Shown: piece by piece, positions 17,806-25,538 of the stretch
Position numbering within the stretch: the first letter of the stretch is position 1
Layout: every line of letters begins with the position of its first letter
Source of the DNA: Clostridia bacterium
GTDB taxonomy: Bacteria; Bacillota; Clostridia; UBA1212
DNA: 64,000 nt
Assembly: GCA_017444825.1 (NCBI GenBank)
Contig: JAFSVU010000013.1
Span: 62,001-126,000 of the forward strand
Reading direction: 5' to 3'
Translations under genes and position numbers: made by a program
Notes under the pieces: generated by a model
The model's database searches: none
What the model was told of the DNA's origin: nothing
The model's input: only the letters and a program-made list of their open reading frames with translations

Positions 17806-18569
17806 GCAAAGTATATGTATTGGGCGATCTTCATTTTTCTCTTGGGGTCGACAAACCAATGGACATATTCGGCAAGGCCTGGGAGAACCACACCGAAAGA
17901 ATATGCGAAAACTGGCGCCGGATCATATCCCCGGATGACTGTGTGGTGGTAAACGGCGACATTTCCTGGGGTCTGGGCCTTGAAGAGGCGGTTCCGGACC
18001 TGATCCTTCTTGACTCCCTACCCGGCACAAAGATTATAATGAAGGGGAACCACGAGCTCTGGTGGACGACATTGGCGAAACTGACCAATGTGTTGAAGGA
18101 GCATGACCTTAAAACCATCCGCCCCCTGTACAACAACGCCTGCTTCCTGCCGGAAAATGACCTTTTGATATGCGGAACCAGGGGCTGGCTTGCACCCGGG
18201 GACGAGGAGTTTAAGGCGCAGGATGAAAAGATCTGGAAACGGGAGCTGATGCGCTTCGGGCTGTCCTTAAGCTGCGGACGGAGCCTTGCCGAAAAGGCCG
18301 GAAGGTCGCAGGGAGAATACGAGACCGTCGTGTTTACCCACTACCCCCCCTTCGTTTTCACAAAAAGGGAACCCACGGAATTTACCGAAATGATTGAGAG
18401 ATCAGGCGCTTCCCGTTGCTATTTCGGACATGTCCACGGCATGACGATGAAGCACAAGGGGCAGGAGGGCATTCCCCCAATCTACCGCAGCAACGGCGTT
18501 CAGTACTACCTCACCGCTGCCGACTATCTTAACATGGAACCCGCGCTTGTTTGCGGGGATCCCGACTGA
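17802..18569 (+). CDS. Calcineurin-like metallophosphoesterase
   Basis: A 255-residue cytoplasmic phosphoesterase. The metal-binding motifs are all there: GDLHFS (residues 8-13), GDISWG, GNHELWW, HYPP and GHVHG. The substrate cannot be told from sequence; nucleotides, phospholipid headgroups or phosphoproteins are all possible for this family. Start is GTG, overlapping the uvrC stop, with a strong GGGGAGGTGAT behind it. The coupling to uvrC and to the membrane sigma-like protein downstream suggests one operon but no obvious common pathway. Confidence 0.88.
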   Translation: MSKVYVLGDLHFSLGVDKPMDIFGKAWENHTERICENWRRIISPDDCVVVNGDISWGLGLEEAVPDLILLDSLPGTKIIMKGNHELWWTTLAKLTNVLKEHDLKTIRPLYNNACFLPENDLLICGTRGWLAPGDEEFKAQDEKIWKRELMRFGLSLSCGRSLAEKAGRSQGEYETVVFTHYPPFVFTKREPTEFTEMIERSGASRCYFGHVHGMTMKHKGQEGIPPIYRSNGVQYYLTAADYLNMEPALVCGDPD

Positions 18570-18578
18570 GGAGTTCTT

Positions 18579-20306
18579 ATGGACCTTGAATATCTTGTAC
18601 TCAGCATCGCCAAAGGCGTCGAGGAGGATTTTAATAAGTTTTACAACGAAACAAAAAACGGTGCTTTTGCTTTTGCGCTTGCCCTGACAGGGGACAGACA
18701 GGTGGCAAGGGATGCGGCGGCGGAGAGCTACAGGCGTGTCTCAAGCGAAGCCAAGGTCTTCGACACAGGCATGTCCGCAAAAATGTGGCACCTTGAGATA
18801 CTGCGCAATCTTTGCATGAACGGCCTCGCCGACGGAGAGATCGCAAAGCAGGCTGCCCAGAAGAGGCGGGAGAACCTTTCAATTCTTTTGACCAATGGGC
18901 TCTTCGAAACCGCAGAGGACAGGGGAAAAATCATTGCGGCACGCCTGGGCGCCGGCCTCTCGAGGAGGGACGCCGCAAAGCTTCTCTGGTACAACACCGC
19001 CTCATGCTCCGGCGAGTACACCCGCGGCATCAGAGAGGCTGCGGACCTTTCGGGCTACAAGGGCGAAGATTTAAAACCTGCCTCCGAGATAGAAACGATG
19101 CTGAGAGAGGACTTTGAATCTGCGACTCCTGATTTCCTGGAGCTGGCAAAGGGCGGCAGGGAGACCATGTTTTCCAACATCAACAGCGCTGTTCTGCTGG
19201 CCGGAGAGAGCGAAGGGGCACTTCCGGGTGAGAGCAGAGAGGACAGGCAGAAGCGCATCGCGGAGAAGACGTTGGCGTCAAAACGCCGCAAGGTCATCAC
19301 TATAGTCATCATTCTGGCTGCTGTGGCGGTGGCGGCTGCCGTAGGGCTTACGATCTTCTTTTCGGGTATGCAGCGCTCGCTTATTGAGGAGCCGGATGCC
19401 ACACCTGTTCCTGAGCCCCAGTACAGGACGGTTGCGGATGTCACGGTCTACGGAGACAATATTTACTATTCGAACTATGCCGATGACGGCTGCCTCTACG
19501 TGTACGACCTTAAGACGGGAAAAAGCAGTAAAATATCCGATGCGAAGCCCAGAGATTTTTCGAAATTTTCCGGGAGTATTTGCTACTTCAGAGACTCTTC
19601 GAAGGGCGAGATAGCAAAGCTTGACGCAAAAACCAATACCGTCGAATACACCGGCATCACCGGCGCCATTCCCTGCATCTACGGCGATGACGTGTACATT
19701 TCCACAAGAAACGGCGTCTCGGTTCTCTCGGGAGGCGAGGTAAAGGAGATATTCAACGACAGCACGGGCACCGCGTTCAGATGCGACATGGCTGTGATCA
19801 ACGGCGTGGTGGTGTTCTCATCTGCCCCCTCTGCGGGACTCTACAGGATGACTCCCACCGCCCTGGACGAGTATTACGTGGAACAGAGTCTCCCCGACTA
19901 CGTTATAAACGATTTTTACGTATCCGGCACGTATATCGTATTTGACGACGGCACCGGAAACCTTTTTGTGATAGACGTTGAGAGCGGAAAGCTCCTGCCG
20001 AGGATCGGCGCAAAGATACTTTCGGGAGCCATAACCACGGACGGTGACGTAATATATTTCTACGGAAAGACATCTGATGGACCGAAGGGCGTTTACTCGA
20101 TCACGATAGAGAACGCGGCAGAGTCGAAGGAACCCTCTCTCGTTCTGTCATTGGAAGACCAAAAGTATGACCTTTCGGACATATACGTCTCCGGTGACGT
20201 GACGGTCCTTTACTACTCTAACGGAGAAAAAACGGGGGCATACAACGAGCTCCAGGTCATAAACCGGGGAGAGAGCCCTGTCACGGTGTTTAAGAACACT
20301 AATTAA
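18579..20306 (+). CDS. Sigma-factor-like domain fused to a transmembrane helix and an extracellular beta-propeller
   Basis: A 575-residue protein of unusual build. Residues about 1-160 resemble a degenerate ECF sigma factor: the segment ALTGDRQVARDAAAESYRRV aligns by eye with region 2 and LGAGLSRRDAAKLLWYNTAS with the region 4 helix-turn-helix. One membrane helix follows (about residues 238-260, ITIVIILAAVAVAAAVGLTI). Residues about 285-575 are a repeated Tyr/Asp/Gly-rich pattern (DNIYYSNYADDGCLYVYD, DDVYISTRNGVSVL) typical of DUF5050-type beta-propellers, predicted outside the cell. It starts ten bases after the phosphoesterase stop. A sensor coupled to transcription is one reading; the sigma-like part may have lost DNA or polymerase binding. 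Confidence 0.78.
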   Translation: MDLEYLVLSIAKGVEEDFNKFYNETKNGAFAFALALTGDRQVARDAAAESYRRVSSEAKVFDTGMSAKMWHLEILRNLCMNGLADGEIAKQAAQKRRENLSILLTNGLFETAEDRGKIIAARLGAGLSRRDAAKLLWYNTASCSGEYTRGIREAADLSGYKGEDLKPASEIETMLREDFESATPDFLELAKGGRETMFSNINSAVLLAGESEGALPGESREDRQKRIAEKTLASKRRKVITIVIILAAVAVAAAVGLTIFFSGMQRSLIEEPDATPVPEPQYRTVADVTVYGDNIYYSNYADDGCLYVYDLKTGKSSKISDAKPRDFSKFSGSICYFRDSSKGEIAKLDAKTNTVEYTGITGAIPCIYGDDVYISTRNGVSVLSGGEVKEIFNDSTGTAFRCDMAVINGVVVFSSAPSAGLYRMTPTALDEYYVEQSLPDYVINDFYVSGTYIVFDDGTGNLFVIDVESGKLLPRIGAKILSGAITTDGDVIYFYGKTSDGPKGVYSITIENAAESKEPSLVLSLEDQKYDLSDIYVSGDVTVLYYSNGEKTGAYNELQVINRGESPVTVFKNTN

Positions 20307-20332
20307 ATAATTATAAAAATTATTCCGGCTAT

Positions 20333-20360
20333 TTAACCAACAGTCGGGAAGTTGTATAAT
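20333..20360 (+). promoter_or_regulatory. Probable promoter of the lipid kinase gene
   Basis: TATAAT at 20355-20360 with a weak -35 (TTAACC) upstream. Its position rules out translation starting at the in-frame ATG overlapping it and supports the TTG start at 20394. Confidence 0.5.
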
Positions 20361-20393
20361 CATCCTGTAAAAATTACCCGGAGGTGTCGGTTC

Positions 20394-21329
20394 TTGAAAG
20401 GTCTGTTCGTAATAAATCCAAACGCAGGGATGCGCATGTTCCAGCAGGGTGCCCATGAGGTGGCGAAGCATTTGCTTCAGAACGGAACTATCGACTATTG
20501 CAGCATTCTCTATACGAGAAAAGGCGGCGACGCGTTTGAGATAACTTCCAGCCTGAAGCCGGGTGAATGGGATTTCGTCTTGGCGGCGGGCGGCGACGGC
20601 ACGGTCAACGAAGTGGTCAACGGCCTCGCTACGTCGAACTGCGGCATACCTCTCCTGATACTCGGCGCCGGGACCACAAATGATTTTATAACCGCCGTGG
20701 GGATCGGCCGGACTCCCGCAACTCTGGAGCGCCTTATCAAGGACTTTTGCGTCAAAGAGGCGGACATTGGCGTGTGCAACGGCCATTATTTTCTGAATTC
20801 CTGCTCGGGCGGCGTCATTTCGAACATTGCCCACAGCATATCACCGGAACAGAAGGCCCAGTTCGGCATCTTGGCTTATTATTCGGCGGGTTTCAGCGAG
20901 ATAGTTGAGGGTAATTTCAAGACCGCAAAGATCCGCATCACCACACCTGAGGAGACCTTCGACGAAGAGGTGTTTCTGCTGGTAATCGCAAACAGCTGCC
21001 AGGCGGGAGGCTTCCAGAACGTGGCCCCAAAATCACGGCTCAACGACGGGCTGCTCGACGTAGTTCTCATTAAGGACGTTGGCGCTTTCGATATACTGCC
21101 TCTCATTGGCATGATACAGACGGGCCAGCACCTGAACGATAAGCACATCCGCTTCTTCCAAACCAATGAGCTCCGCGCCGAGCTTCTGGACGGCGACCGT
21201 GAGTTCAAGCTGGACTACGACGGCGAGTTTGCGGGCGACATGCCTCTTAACGTTTCGGTTTCCGACCGCAAGCTGAAGCTGATAGTTCCCCGCCGCTCCT
21301 TAAAAGTGAGGCGTCTGTTTGGCTCATAA
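20394..21329 (+). CDS. Diacylglycerol/lipid kinase, DgkB/YegS family
   Basis: A 311-residue kinase of the DAGK catalytic family; DgkB-type enzymes phosphorylate diacylglycerol from lipoteichoic acid turnover back to phosphatidic acid. Motifs are FVINPNAG at the N-terminus, the nucleotide-binding GGDGTVNEVVNG (about residues 65-76) and the C-terminal DYDGEF. The start is TTG with GGAGGTG seven bases upstream. It has its own promoter and is followed after 98 bases by the DppA homologue. Confidence 0.9.
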   Translation: MKGLFVINPNAGMRMFQQGAHEVAKHLLQNGTIDYCSILYTRKGGDAFEITSSLKPGEWDFVLAAGGDGTVNEVVNGLATSNCGIPLLILGAGTTNDFITAVGIGRTPATLERLIKDFCVKEADIGVCNGHYFLNSCSGGVISNIAHSISPEQKAQFGILAYYSAGFSEIVEGNFKTAKIRITTPEETFDEEVFLLVIANSCQAGGFQNVAPKSRLNDGLLDVVLIKDVGAFDILPLIGMIQTGQHLNDKHIRFFQTNELRAELLDGDREFKLDYDGEFAGDMPLNVSVSDRKLKLIVPRRSLKVRRLFGS

Positions 21330-21427
21330 GCCGTGGCTGTTTTCGGCCGTCAAAAGTTTTAAAAGTACACTGTCTGGATCCCGGCACCGCTACGGCAGGC
21401 CGGACTTCAGAAAAACGGAGGTAAAAC

Positions 21428-22237
21428 ATGAGAGTTTACATTAGCAGTGACATAGAGGGAACCTGCGGCCTTTGCGGTTTTGCGGAAACAGGGCCCGAAA
21501 GCCCCAATGGCGTATATTTCAGAGAGCAAATGACCCGCGAGGTCTCGGCTGCAGCCCAGGGTGCCATTAAAGCCGGTGCAGAAGACATTTTTATCAAGGA
21601 CACAAACTTCAGCGACCGGGGCGTCATCCCGGACATGCTTCCTCCCGGAACTCAGCTGATGCGCGGCAATGCAGGCGACATCTACGGTATGATGTCAGGC
21701 ATCAACACCCGCAGATTTGACGCAGTCATGATGACAGGCTACCATTCTCCCGCCAAGGACGACGCCAATCCTCTCGCCCACAACGCGGTGCGCCACATCG
21801 AAACTCTCAAGATAAATGACGAGATCTGCGGCGAATTCGCCCTCAACGCCTACACCGCAGGCTACTTTGACATCCCGATCAGCTTCATCAGCGGCGACAA
21901 AGGCATCTGCGACATTGCCGCGGAACTGATCCCCGGCATCGTGACGGTCCCCGTTCAGGAGGGCTTTGGCGGCGCTACCGTTTCCATCAGTCCATCGGAG
22001 GCTGTCCGCATGATACTCGCGGGCAGCGAAAAGTCCATTAAGGACGGCTATTTCAAAAAGTGTTCCGTCAAGATGCCCCAGGCCTTCGAACTCAGCGTCG
22101 CATACGAGAGCCGCGTCGAGGCCTACCGCAACAGCTTCTATCCCGGCGTCATCCAGGTGGCACCGAAGAAGATCCGGTTCAAGTCGACCAACTACCTTGA
22201 CGTGCTGAGGTTTATACATTTTTGCATTAATGGGTAA
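21428..22237 (+). CDS. dppA: D-aminopeptidase DppA homologue, M55 family, with an altered zinc ligand
   Basis: A 269-residue M55 peptidase homologue. DppA of Bacillus subtilis is a decameric D-Ala aminopeptidase with zinc held by Asp8, Glu10, His60, His104 and Glu133. Here SSDIEG (Asp8, Glu10), GYHSP (His104) and GEFALNAY (Glu133) are kept, but the motif DSH containing His60 reads DTN, so one ligand is replaced by Asn. Activity may be changed or lost. No signal peptide. The stop codon forms the beginning of repeat copy 3. Confidence 0.88.
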   Translation: MRVYISSDIEGTCGLCGFAETGPESPNGVYFREQMTREVSAAAQGAIKAGAEDIFIKDTNFSDRGVIPDMLPPGTQLMRGNAGDIYGMMSGINTRRFDAVMMTGYHSPAKDDANPLAHNAVRHIETLKINDEICGEFALNAYTAGYFDIPISFISGDKGICDIAAELIPGIVTVPVQEGFGGATVSISPSEAVRMILAGSEKSIKDGYFKKCSVKMPQAFELSVAYESRVEAYRNSFYPGVIQVAPKKIRFKSTNYLDVLRFIHFCING

Positions 22238-22424
22238 ATAGGTAATAAGTAATAGCTTAAGGGGTGCCGCTCAAGTAATAAGTAAAGTTTGAGGGAGTGC
22301 CGCTCAAGTAATAAGTAAAAGGTAAGAGGTAAAAGGTGGCTGCGCCAAGGGGTGCCTTTAGTTAAAGCGGTGCCGGACAAAGTAACAGGTAAAAAGTAAG
22401 AGATAAAAGGTGTTAGGTAAAAGG
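22233..22424 (+). repeat. 3'-end repeat element, copy 3 (sense to dppA)
   Basis: This is the longest copy. It starts with GGTAAAT, whose TAA is the dppA stop, and has two full cores (GGGGTGCCGCTCAAG and GGGAGTGCCGCTCAAG), many RGTAANA units, and a GGTGGCTGCGCCAAGGGGTGCC / AAAGCGGTGCCGGACAAAG segment like that in copy 1. It is followed directly by a terminator. Confidence 0.87.
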
Positions 22425-22434
22425 CCATAGCTAT

Positions 22435-22478
22435 AAAAAACCGCGGGTTTATCTGAAACAGAAAGCCCGCGGTTTTTA
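22435..22478 (+). terminator. Terminator after dppA
   Basis: AAAACCGCGGG... pairs with ...CCCGCGGTTTTT around an 18-base loop. The hairpin has A and T tracts on both sides and can work for both strands, also ending the minus-strand ATPase transcript. Confidence 0.85.
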
Positions 22479-22838
22479 CAGGATAATGCGAATATAGATT
22501 GTGCCGCATTATTACTCTCCGAGAATGAAAAGTCCCACCGTGGTCCGCAGTGCGATTTCCGCCTTATGCGTGGTGGGCTCTGTCAAACACAGTATATAAC
22601 TCCGCCACCTTTTTTGTCAATATGAATTTAAACGATAGAGAATACTTATGGCTATTTGCCAAACAGACTCCAGAACGGAAATGCCTTTCTGTAGCCTGTT
22701 GACAATGCAGACTATGGACTCGACTTGTTTCATAAACACTATTCAAATTGTTGAGTTACAAGCTATTTCATTTATAATAACGTTGATGATTTCGTTCTTT
22801 TCTGCCTGTATTATTAATATAGCCTCATGGCCCACTGT
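22479..22838. other. Non-coding interval without recognised content
   Basis: About 360 bases, more A+T-rich than the surroundings. A short inverted CCCACC/GGTGGG pair lies at about 22533-22580, without a T tract. I see no gene, RNA or mobile element end. Confidence 0.5.
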
Positions 22839-24065
22839 TTACATCAGGTTTACAGGAATTATGCTGTTCTCAGAGTCGATTGGAAATGGCTTTGCGGCCA
22901 TACAGATGATACCGCCTGTTCCTATGTCTTTTCCGCCTTTTTTGAGCAAAGAGAACGTTTTAATGGCTGTTTTTTCCGGTGATGCGGCACGTTTTATCTC
23001 AAACGGATGCAGTTGCCCATCCATCTCCATGACCAGGTCGATCTCTTTTTGGTTTGTGTCCCGGTAGAAATTGAGATTAATTTTCTTTTCTCCGTAATAT
23101 GAATTGCGGAGCATCTCTGATACGACATAGTTTTCAAGATAATGGCCGGAGGCAGCCCCGTTCATCAGTGTATCTCGGCTGGTCCAGGAGGAAAGAAAAG
23201 CGCAGAAACCGGTGTCGCAAAAATATAGCTTAGGAGTCTTGATCATGCGCTTCAGCTCATTATTGTGGTAGGGCTCCAGTAAAAAGATGATCCCCATCGT
23301 TTGGAGAATATTGACCCATTCCCTTGCTGTTGCGCCTGAAACACCTGCGGCACTTCCCAAATCGTTATAGTTGACCAGTTCTCCGGTGAATGCTGCGCAG
23401 GCACGGAGCAGTTTTCGGAAGCCTTCCGTGTCTTGAATACCGTTGTCGTCTACCGCGTCTCTCATGAGGTAAGAGTCGATATATGAATTCCAATACTCCC
23501 TGCGAAGTTCGGCGTCCATCGACAACATATCAGGCATGCCGCCTTCCCAGATCCGGGTATAAATATCTTGGATATCATTGTCGACTATGCGTTGGCTTCT
23601 CTGAAGCAATGAGGGGAGTGCATAGTCCTCAGGTATATCATCAGGCCTTCCCTCGAGTTCCTTGGCTGAAAGGCTGAATAGTCTGAGAATACAGATCCTG
23701 CCCGCGAGTGAGTCACCGGCCTTCTTCACAAGTTTCCTGCTTTGAGAGCCGGTCAGCCAGAATCGTCCACGTTCATCACTTTCATCGCAGAGTATTTTGA
23801 TCTGTTCAAACAGTGCAGGTGCTTTCTGTACTTCATCGATCAGAATTGGCGGGTGATACATTTGAAAGAAAAGCTTTGGATCACTTTCCGCAAGTTCTCT
23901 TATATCTGAATCGTCCATGGAAACATAGACACGGCCGGTATCCTTCGCCAAATGCTTCAGCATTGTTGACTTCCCGACCTGCCTGGCGCCGGTTACCATT
24001 ACCACTTTGAAAGCACTGCTCATTTTCAGGAATTTTCTTTCCAATGAACGATGTATATAAGACAT
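22839..24065 (-). CDS. ATPase of the AAA/DUF4143 family
   Basis: A 408-residue protein with an N-terminal AAA-like ATPase domain: Walker A GARQVGKST (about residues 28-36), Walker B PILIDEVQKAP (about 73-83) and sensor-like WLTGSQS. The C-terminal half has the DUF4143 pattern ending in a nuclease-fold-like HPFEIKRAASPEK region and IDLVMEMDG. Members are often accessory and their role is not known. The start is ATG at 24065, after GAGGTGTGGCT. It is a single gene with its own promoter and operator-like palindrome, in a locally A+T-richer region, which suggests acquisition. Confidence 0.88.
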   Translation of the reverse strand: MSYIHRSLERKFLKMSSAFKVVMVTGARQVGKSTMLKHLAKDTGRVYVSMDDSDIRELAESDPKLFFQMYHPPILIDEVQKAPALFEQIKILCDESDERGRFWLTGSQSRKLVKKAGDSLAGRICILRLFSLSAKELEGRPDDIPEDYALPSLLQRSQRIVDNDIQDIYTRIWEGGMPDMLSMDAELRREYWNSYIDSYLMRDAVDDNGIQDTEGFRKLLRACAAFTGELVNYNDLGSAAGVSGATAREWVNILQTMGIIFLLEPYHNNELKRMIKTPKLYFCDTGFCAFLSSWTSRDTLMNGAASGHYLENYVVSEMLRNSYYGEKKINLNFYRDTNQKEIDLVMEMDGQLHPFEIKRAASPEKTAIKTFSLLKKGGKDIGTGGIICMAAKPFPIDSENSIIPVNLM

Positions 24066-24089
24066 AGCCACACCTCATTTAGTTTATTT

Positions 24090-24131
24090 TGAAGTACACT
24101 TCATTTTAAACTTAAATATGCTGTCTGTCAA
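24090..24131 (-). promoter_or_regulatory. Promoter with operator-like palindrome for the DUF4143 ATPase
   Basis: Minus-strand TTGACA (24131-24126), 17-base spacer and TAAAAT (24108-24103). The palindrome TGAAGTACACTTCA (24090-24103; six-base arms around AC) touches the -10 and covers the expected start of transcription, where a repressor would bind. Confidence 0.7.
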
Positions 24132-24155
24132 GATATTACACTTCCAGAGAATAAT

Positions 24156-24184
24156 AAACAAAACCCCGGGAACTTCCGGGGCTT
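24156..24184 (-). terminator. Terminator after rpsI
   Basis: On the minus strand GCCCCGGAAGTTCCCGGGG is followed by TTTTGTTTATT, just beyond the rpsI stop. Confidence 0.8.
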
Positions 24185-24209
24185 GCAATTTCTTTTGGAT
24201 ATTGAAAGA

Positions 24210-24599
24210 TCATCTCTTTGAGAACTGAGGAGCTCTACGAGCTTTCTTCAAACCGTACTTCTTTCTCTCTTTCATTCTCGAGTCTCTTGTGAGGAAGCCT
24301 TCCTTCTTGAGCTCGGGTTTGTTCTCTTCGGATGCAGCTACGAGGGCTCTTGCAACGCCGTGTCTGATGGCGCCAGCCTGACCTGTGAATCCGCCGCCGA
24401 TAACTTTAACGGTAACGTCGAATTTGTTGAGAGCGCCGATGAGCTCGAGGGGCTGACGGCAAATATATCTCAATGTCTCAAGTCCGAAATATTCGTCAAG
24501 TGTTTTTCCGTTTACTTTGAATTCGCCATTGCCGGGTACGATTACGACCTGGGCGATAGCTTTCTTTCTTCTGCCTGTTGCGCAAAATCTCTCTGCCAT
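24210..24599 (-). CDS. rpsI: Ribosomal protein S9
   Basis: A 129-residue small-subunit protein whose basic C-terminal tail ([12 protein letters not shown]) reaches the decoding P site. It begins [16 protein letters not shown], typical of S9. The start is ATG at 24599, because GGAGG lies ahead of it; the ATG 15 bases upstream overlaps that site. It is the second gene of the usual rplM-rpsI pair. Confidence 0.97.
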   Translation of the reverse strand: MAERFCATGRRKKAIAQVVIVPGNGEFKVNGKTLDEYFGLETLRYICRQPLELIGALNKFDVTVKVIGGGFTGQAGAIRHGVARALVAASEENKPELKKEGFLTRDSRMKERKKYGLKKARRAPQFSKR

Positions 24600-24617
24600 T
24601 TTAGTATCCTCCATGCC

Positions 24618-25046
24618 TTAAAACTCGTACTTCTCGGGCTTCTGAGCTTCATGATTGTGCTCGGGTCCTGCGAATACTTTCAGCTTCTTGAACATTGCTC
24701 TTCCGAGAGTGTTCTTGGGAAGCATGCCTTTTACAGCGTACTCAACTGCGTATGTCGGGTGCTTAGCCATCATGGTCTTGAAATTGATCTCCTTGAGGCC
24801 GCCGGCATATCCGGTGTGATGTCTGTAAAGTTTGTCTGTGTATTTCTTGCCGGTAACAACGACTTTCTCGGCGTTAACGACAATAACGTAATCTCCGGTG
24901 TCGAGGAAAGGTGTGTACTCGGGTTTCTTCTTGCCCATAAGGAGCATAGCAACCTCGGTAGCGAGACGGCCGAGAGTTTTTCCCTCAGCGTCAATGACGT
25001 ACCATTTCTTCTCAAGTTCGCCGGCTTTTGCAACGTATGTGCTCAT
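24618..25046 (-). CDS. rplM: Ribosomal protein L13
   Basis: A 142-residue large-subunit protein, full length, with the conserved [29 protein letters not shown] and [10 protein letters not shown] segments. AGGAGG precedes the start. It is transcribed with rpsI, 18 bases downstream. Confidence 0.97.
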   Translation of the reverse strand: MSTYVAKAGELEKKWYVIDAEGKTLGRLATEVAMLLMGKKKPEYTPFLDTGDYVIVVNAEKVVVTGKKYTDKLYRHHTGYAGGLKEINFKTMMAKHPTYAVEYAVKGMLPKNTLGRAMFKKLKVFAGPEHNHEAQKPEKYEF

Positions 25047-25160
25047 GTTGAAAAATCCTCCTGAATCTTAACGGGCAGCCCTCAAATCCAAGTTCCGCCG
25101 CTTAAACAATTTCATGTCAGCACCTTAACCAAGGAGCTCCGCTCCCGTTCTCACAGGCGC
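25047..25160 (-). ncRNA. Putative autoregulatory leader of rplM-rpsI
   Basis: A 5' UTR of roughly 115 bases follows the promoter. AACGGG near its start can pair with CCCGTT close to the Shine-Dalgarno, so the ribosome site could be masked. L13 leaders with feedback control are known in Firmicutes; I cannot confirm the family consensus by eye. Confidence 0.4.
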
Positions 25161-25167
25161 AAGTGCA

Positions 25168-25196
25168 ATGATACCATTTTCGGCAACCTTTGTCAA
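25168..25196 (-). promoter_or_regulatory. Promoter of rplM-rpsI
   Basis: Minus-strand TTGACA (25196-25191), 17-base spacer, TATCAT (25173-25168). Confidence 0.78.
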
Positions 25197-25390
25197 TTAC
25201 ACTGTTTGGGATATTAGAGTAAAACCATAAATATTAGTTTAAAAACCAATACTTTAACGTAAATACATAACTGATTTAAACTATTTTGACGTTTTACGGC
25301 TGATTTCATTGAATTATAACAGCATAGATTCGTTTTTCAGCCAAAACATACTCGCCAATGCCGTTCAGTCTTTATTGGTCATAAAAAACA

Positions 25391-25420
25391 CCCCCGCAGC
25401 TCCTTAGAAGCCTGCGGGGG
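25391..25420 (-). terminator. Terminator after ileS
   Basis: CCCCCGCAG and CTGCGGGGG form a perfect nine-bp stem; on the minus strand it is followed by GTGTTTTTTAT. It lies beyond repeat copy 4, so the repeat is part of the ileS 3' UTR. Bases 25200-25380 hold nothing recognisable. Confidence 0.85.
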
Positions 25421-25427
25421 CACATCT

Positions 25428-25538
25428 TACCTATTACCTTTTACTTATTACTTGAGCGGCACCCCTTAAACTATTACTTATTACCTGGGCGGCACTCCCT
25501 TAAACCATTACTTATTACCTGGGCGGCACTCCCTTATT
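25428..25538 (-). repeat. 3'-end repeat element, copy 4 (minus strand, three tandem units)
   Basis: It starts at the ileS stop as TAAGGGAGTGCCGCCC. Three tandem units of about 35 bases each carry a core (GGGAGTGCCGCCCAGG twice, GGGGTGCCGCTCAAG once) followed by GTAATAAGTAATRGTTTAA-type repeats. This copy shows the composite unit most clearly. Confidence 0.88.

Noticed and set aside
22192-22509. Minus-strand frame coding a Tyr/Leu/Pro-rich hydrophobic peptide (YLLPFTYYL type)
   Set aside because: It is the open antisense translation of the 7-nt repeat element; the same peptide appears wherever the repeat occurs.
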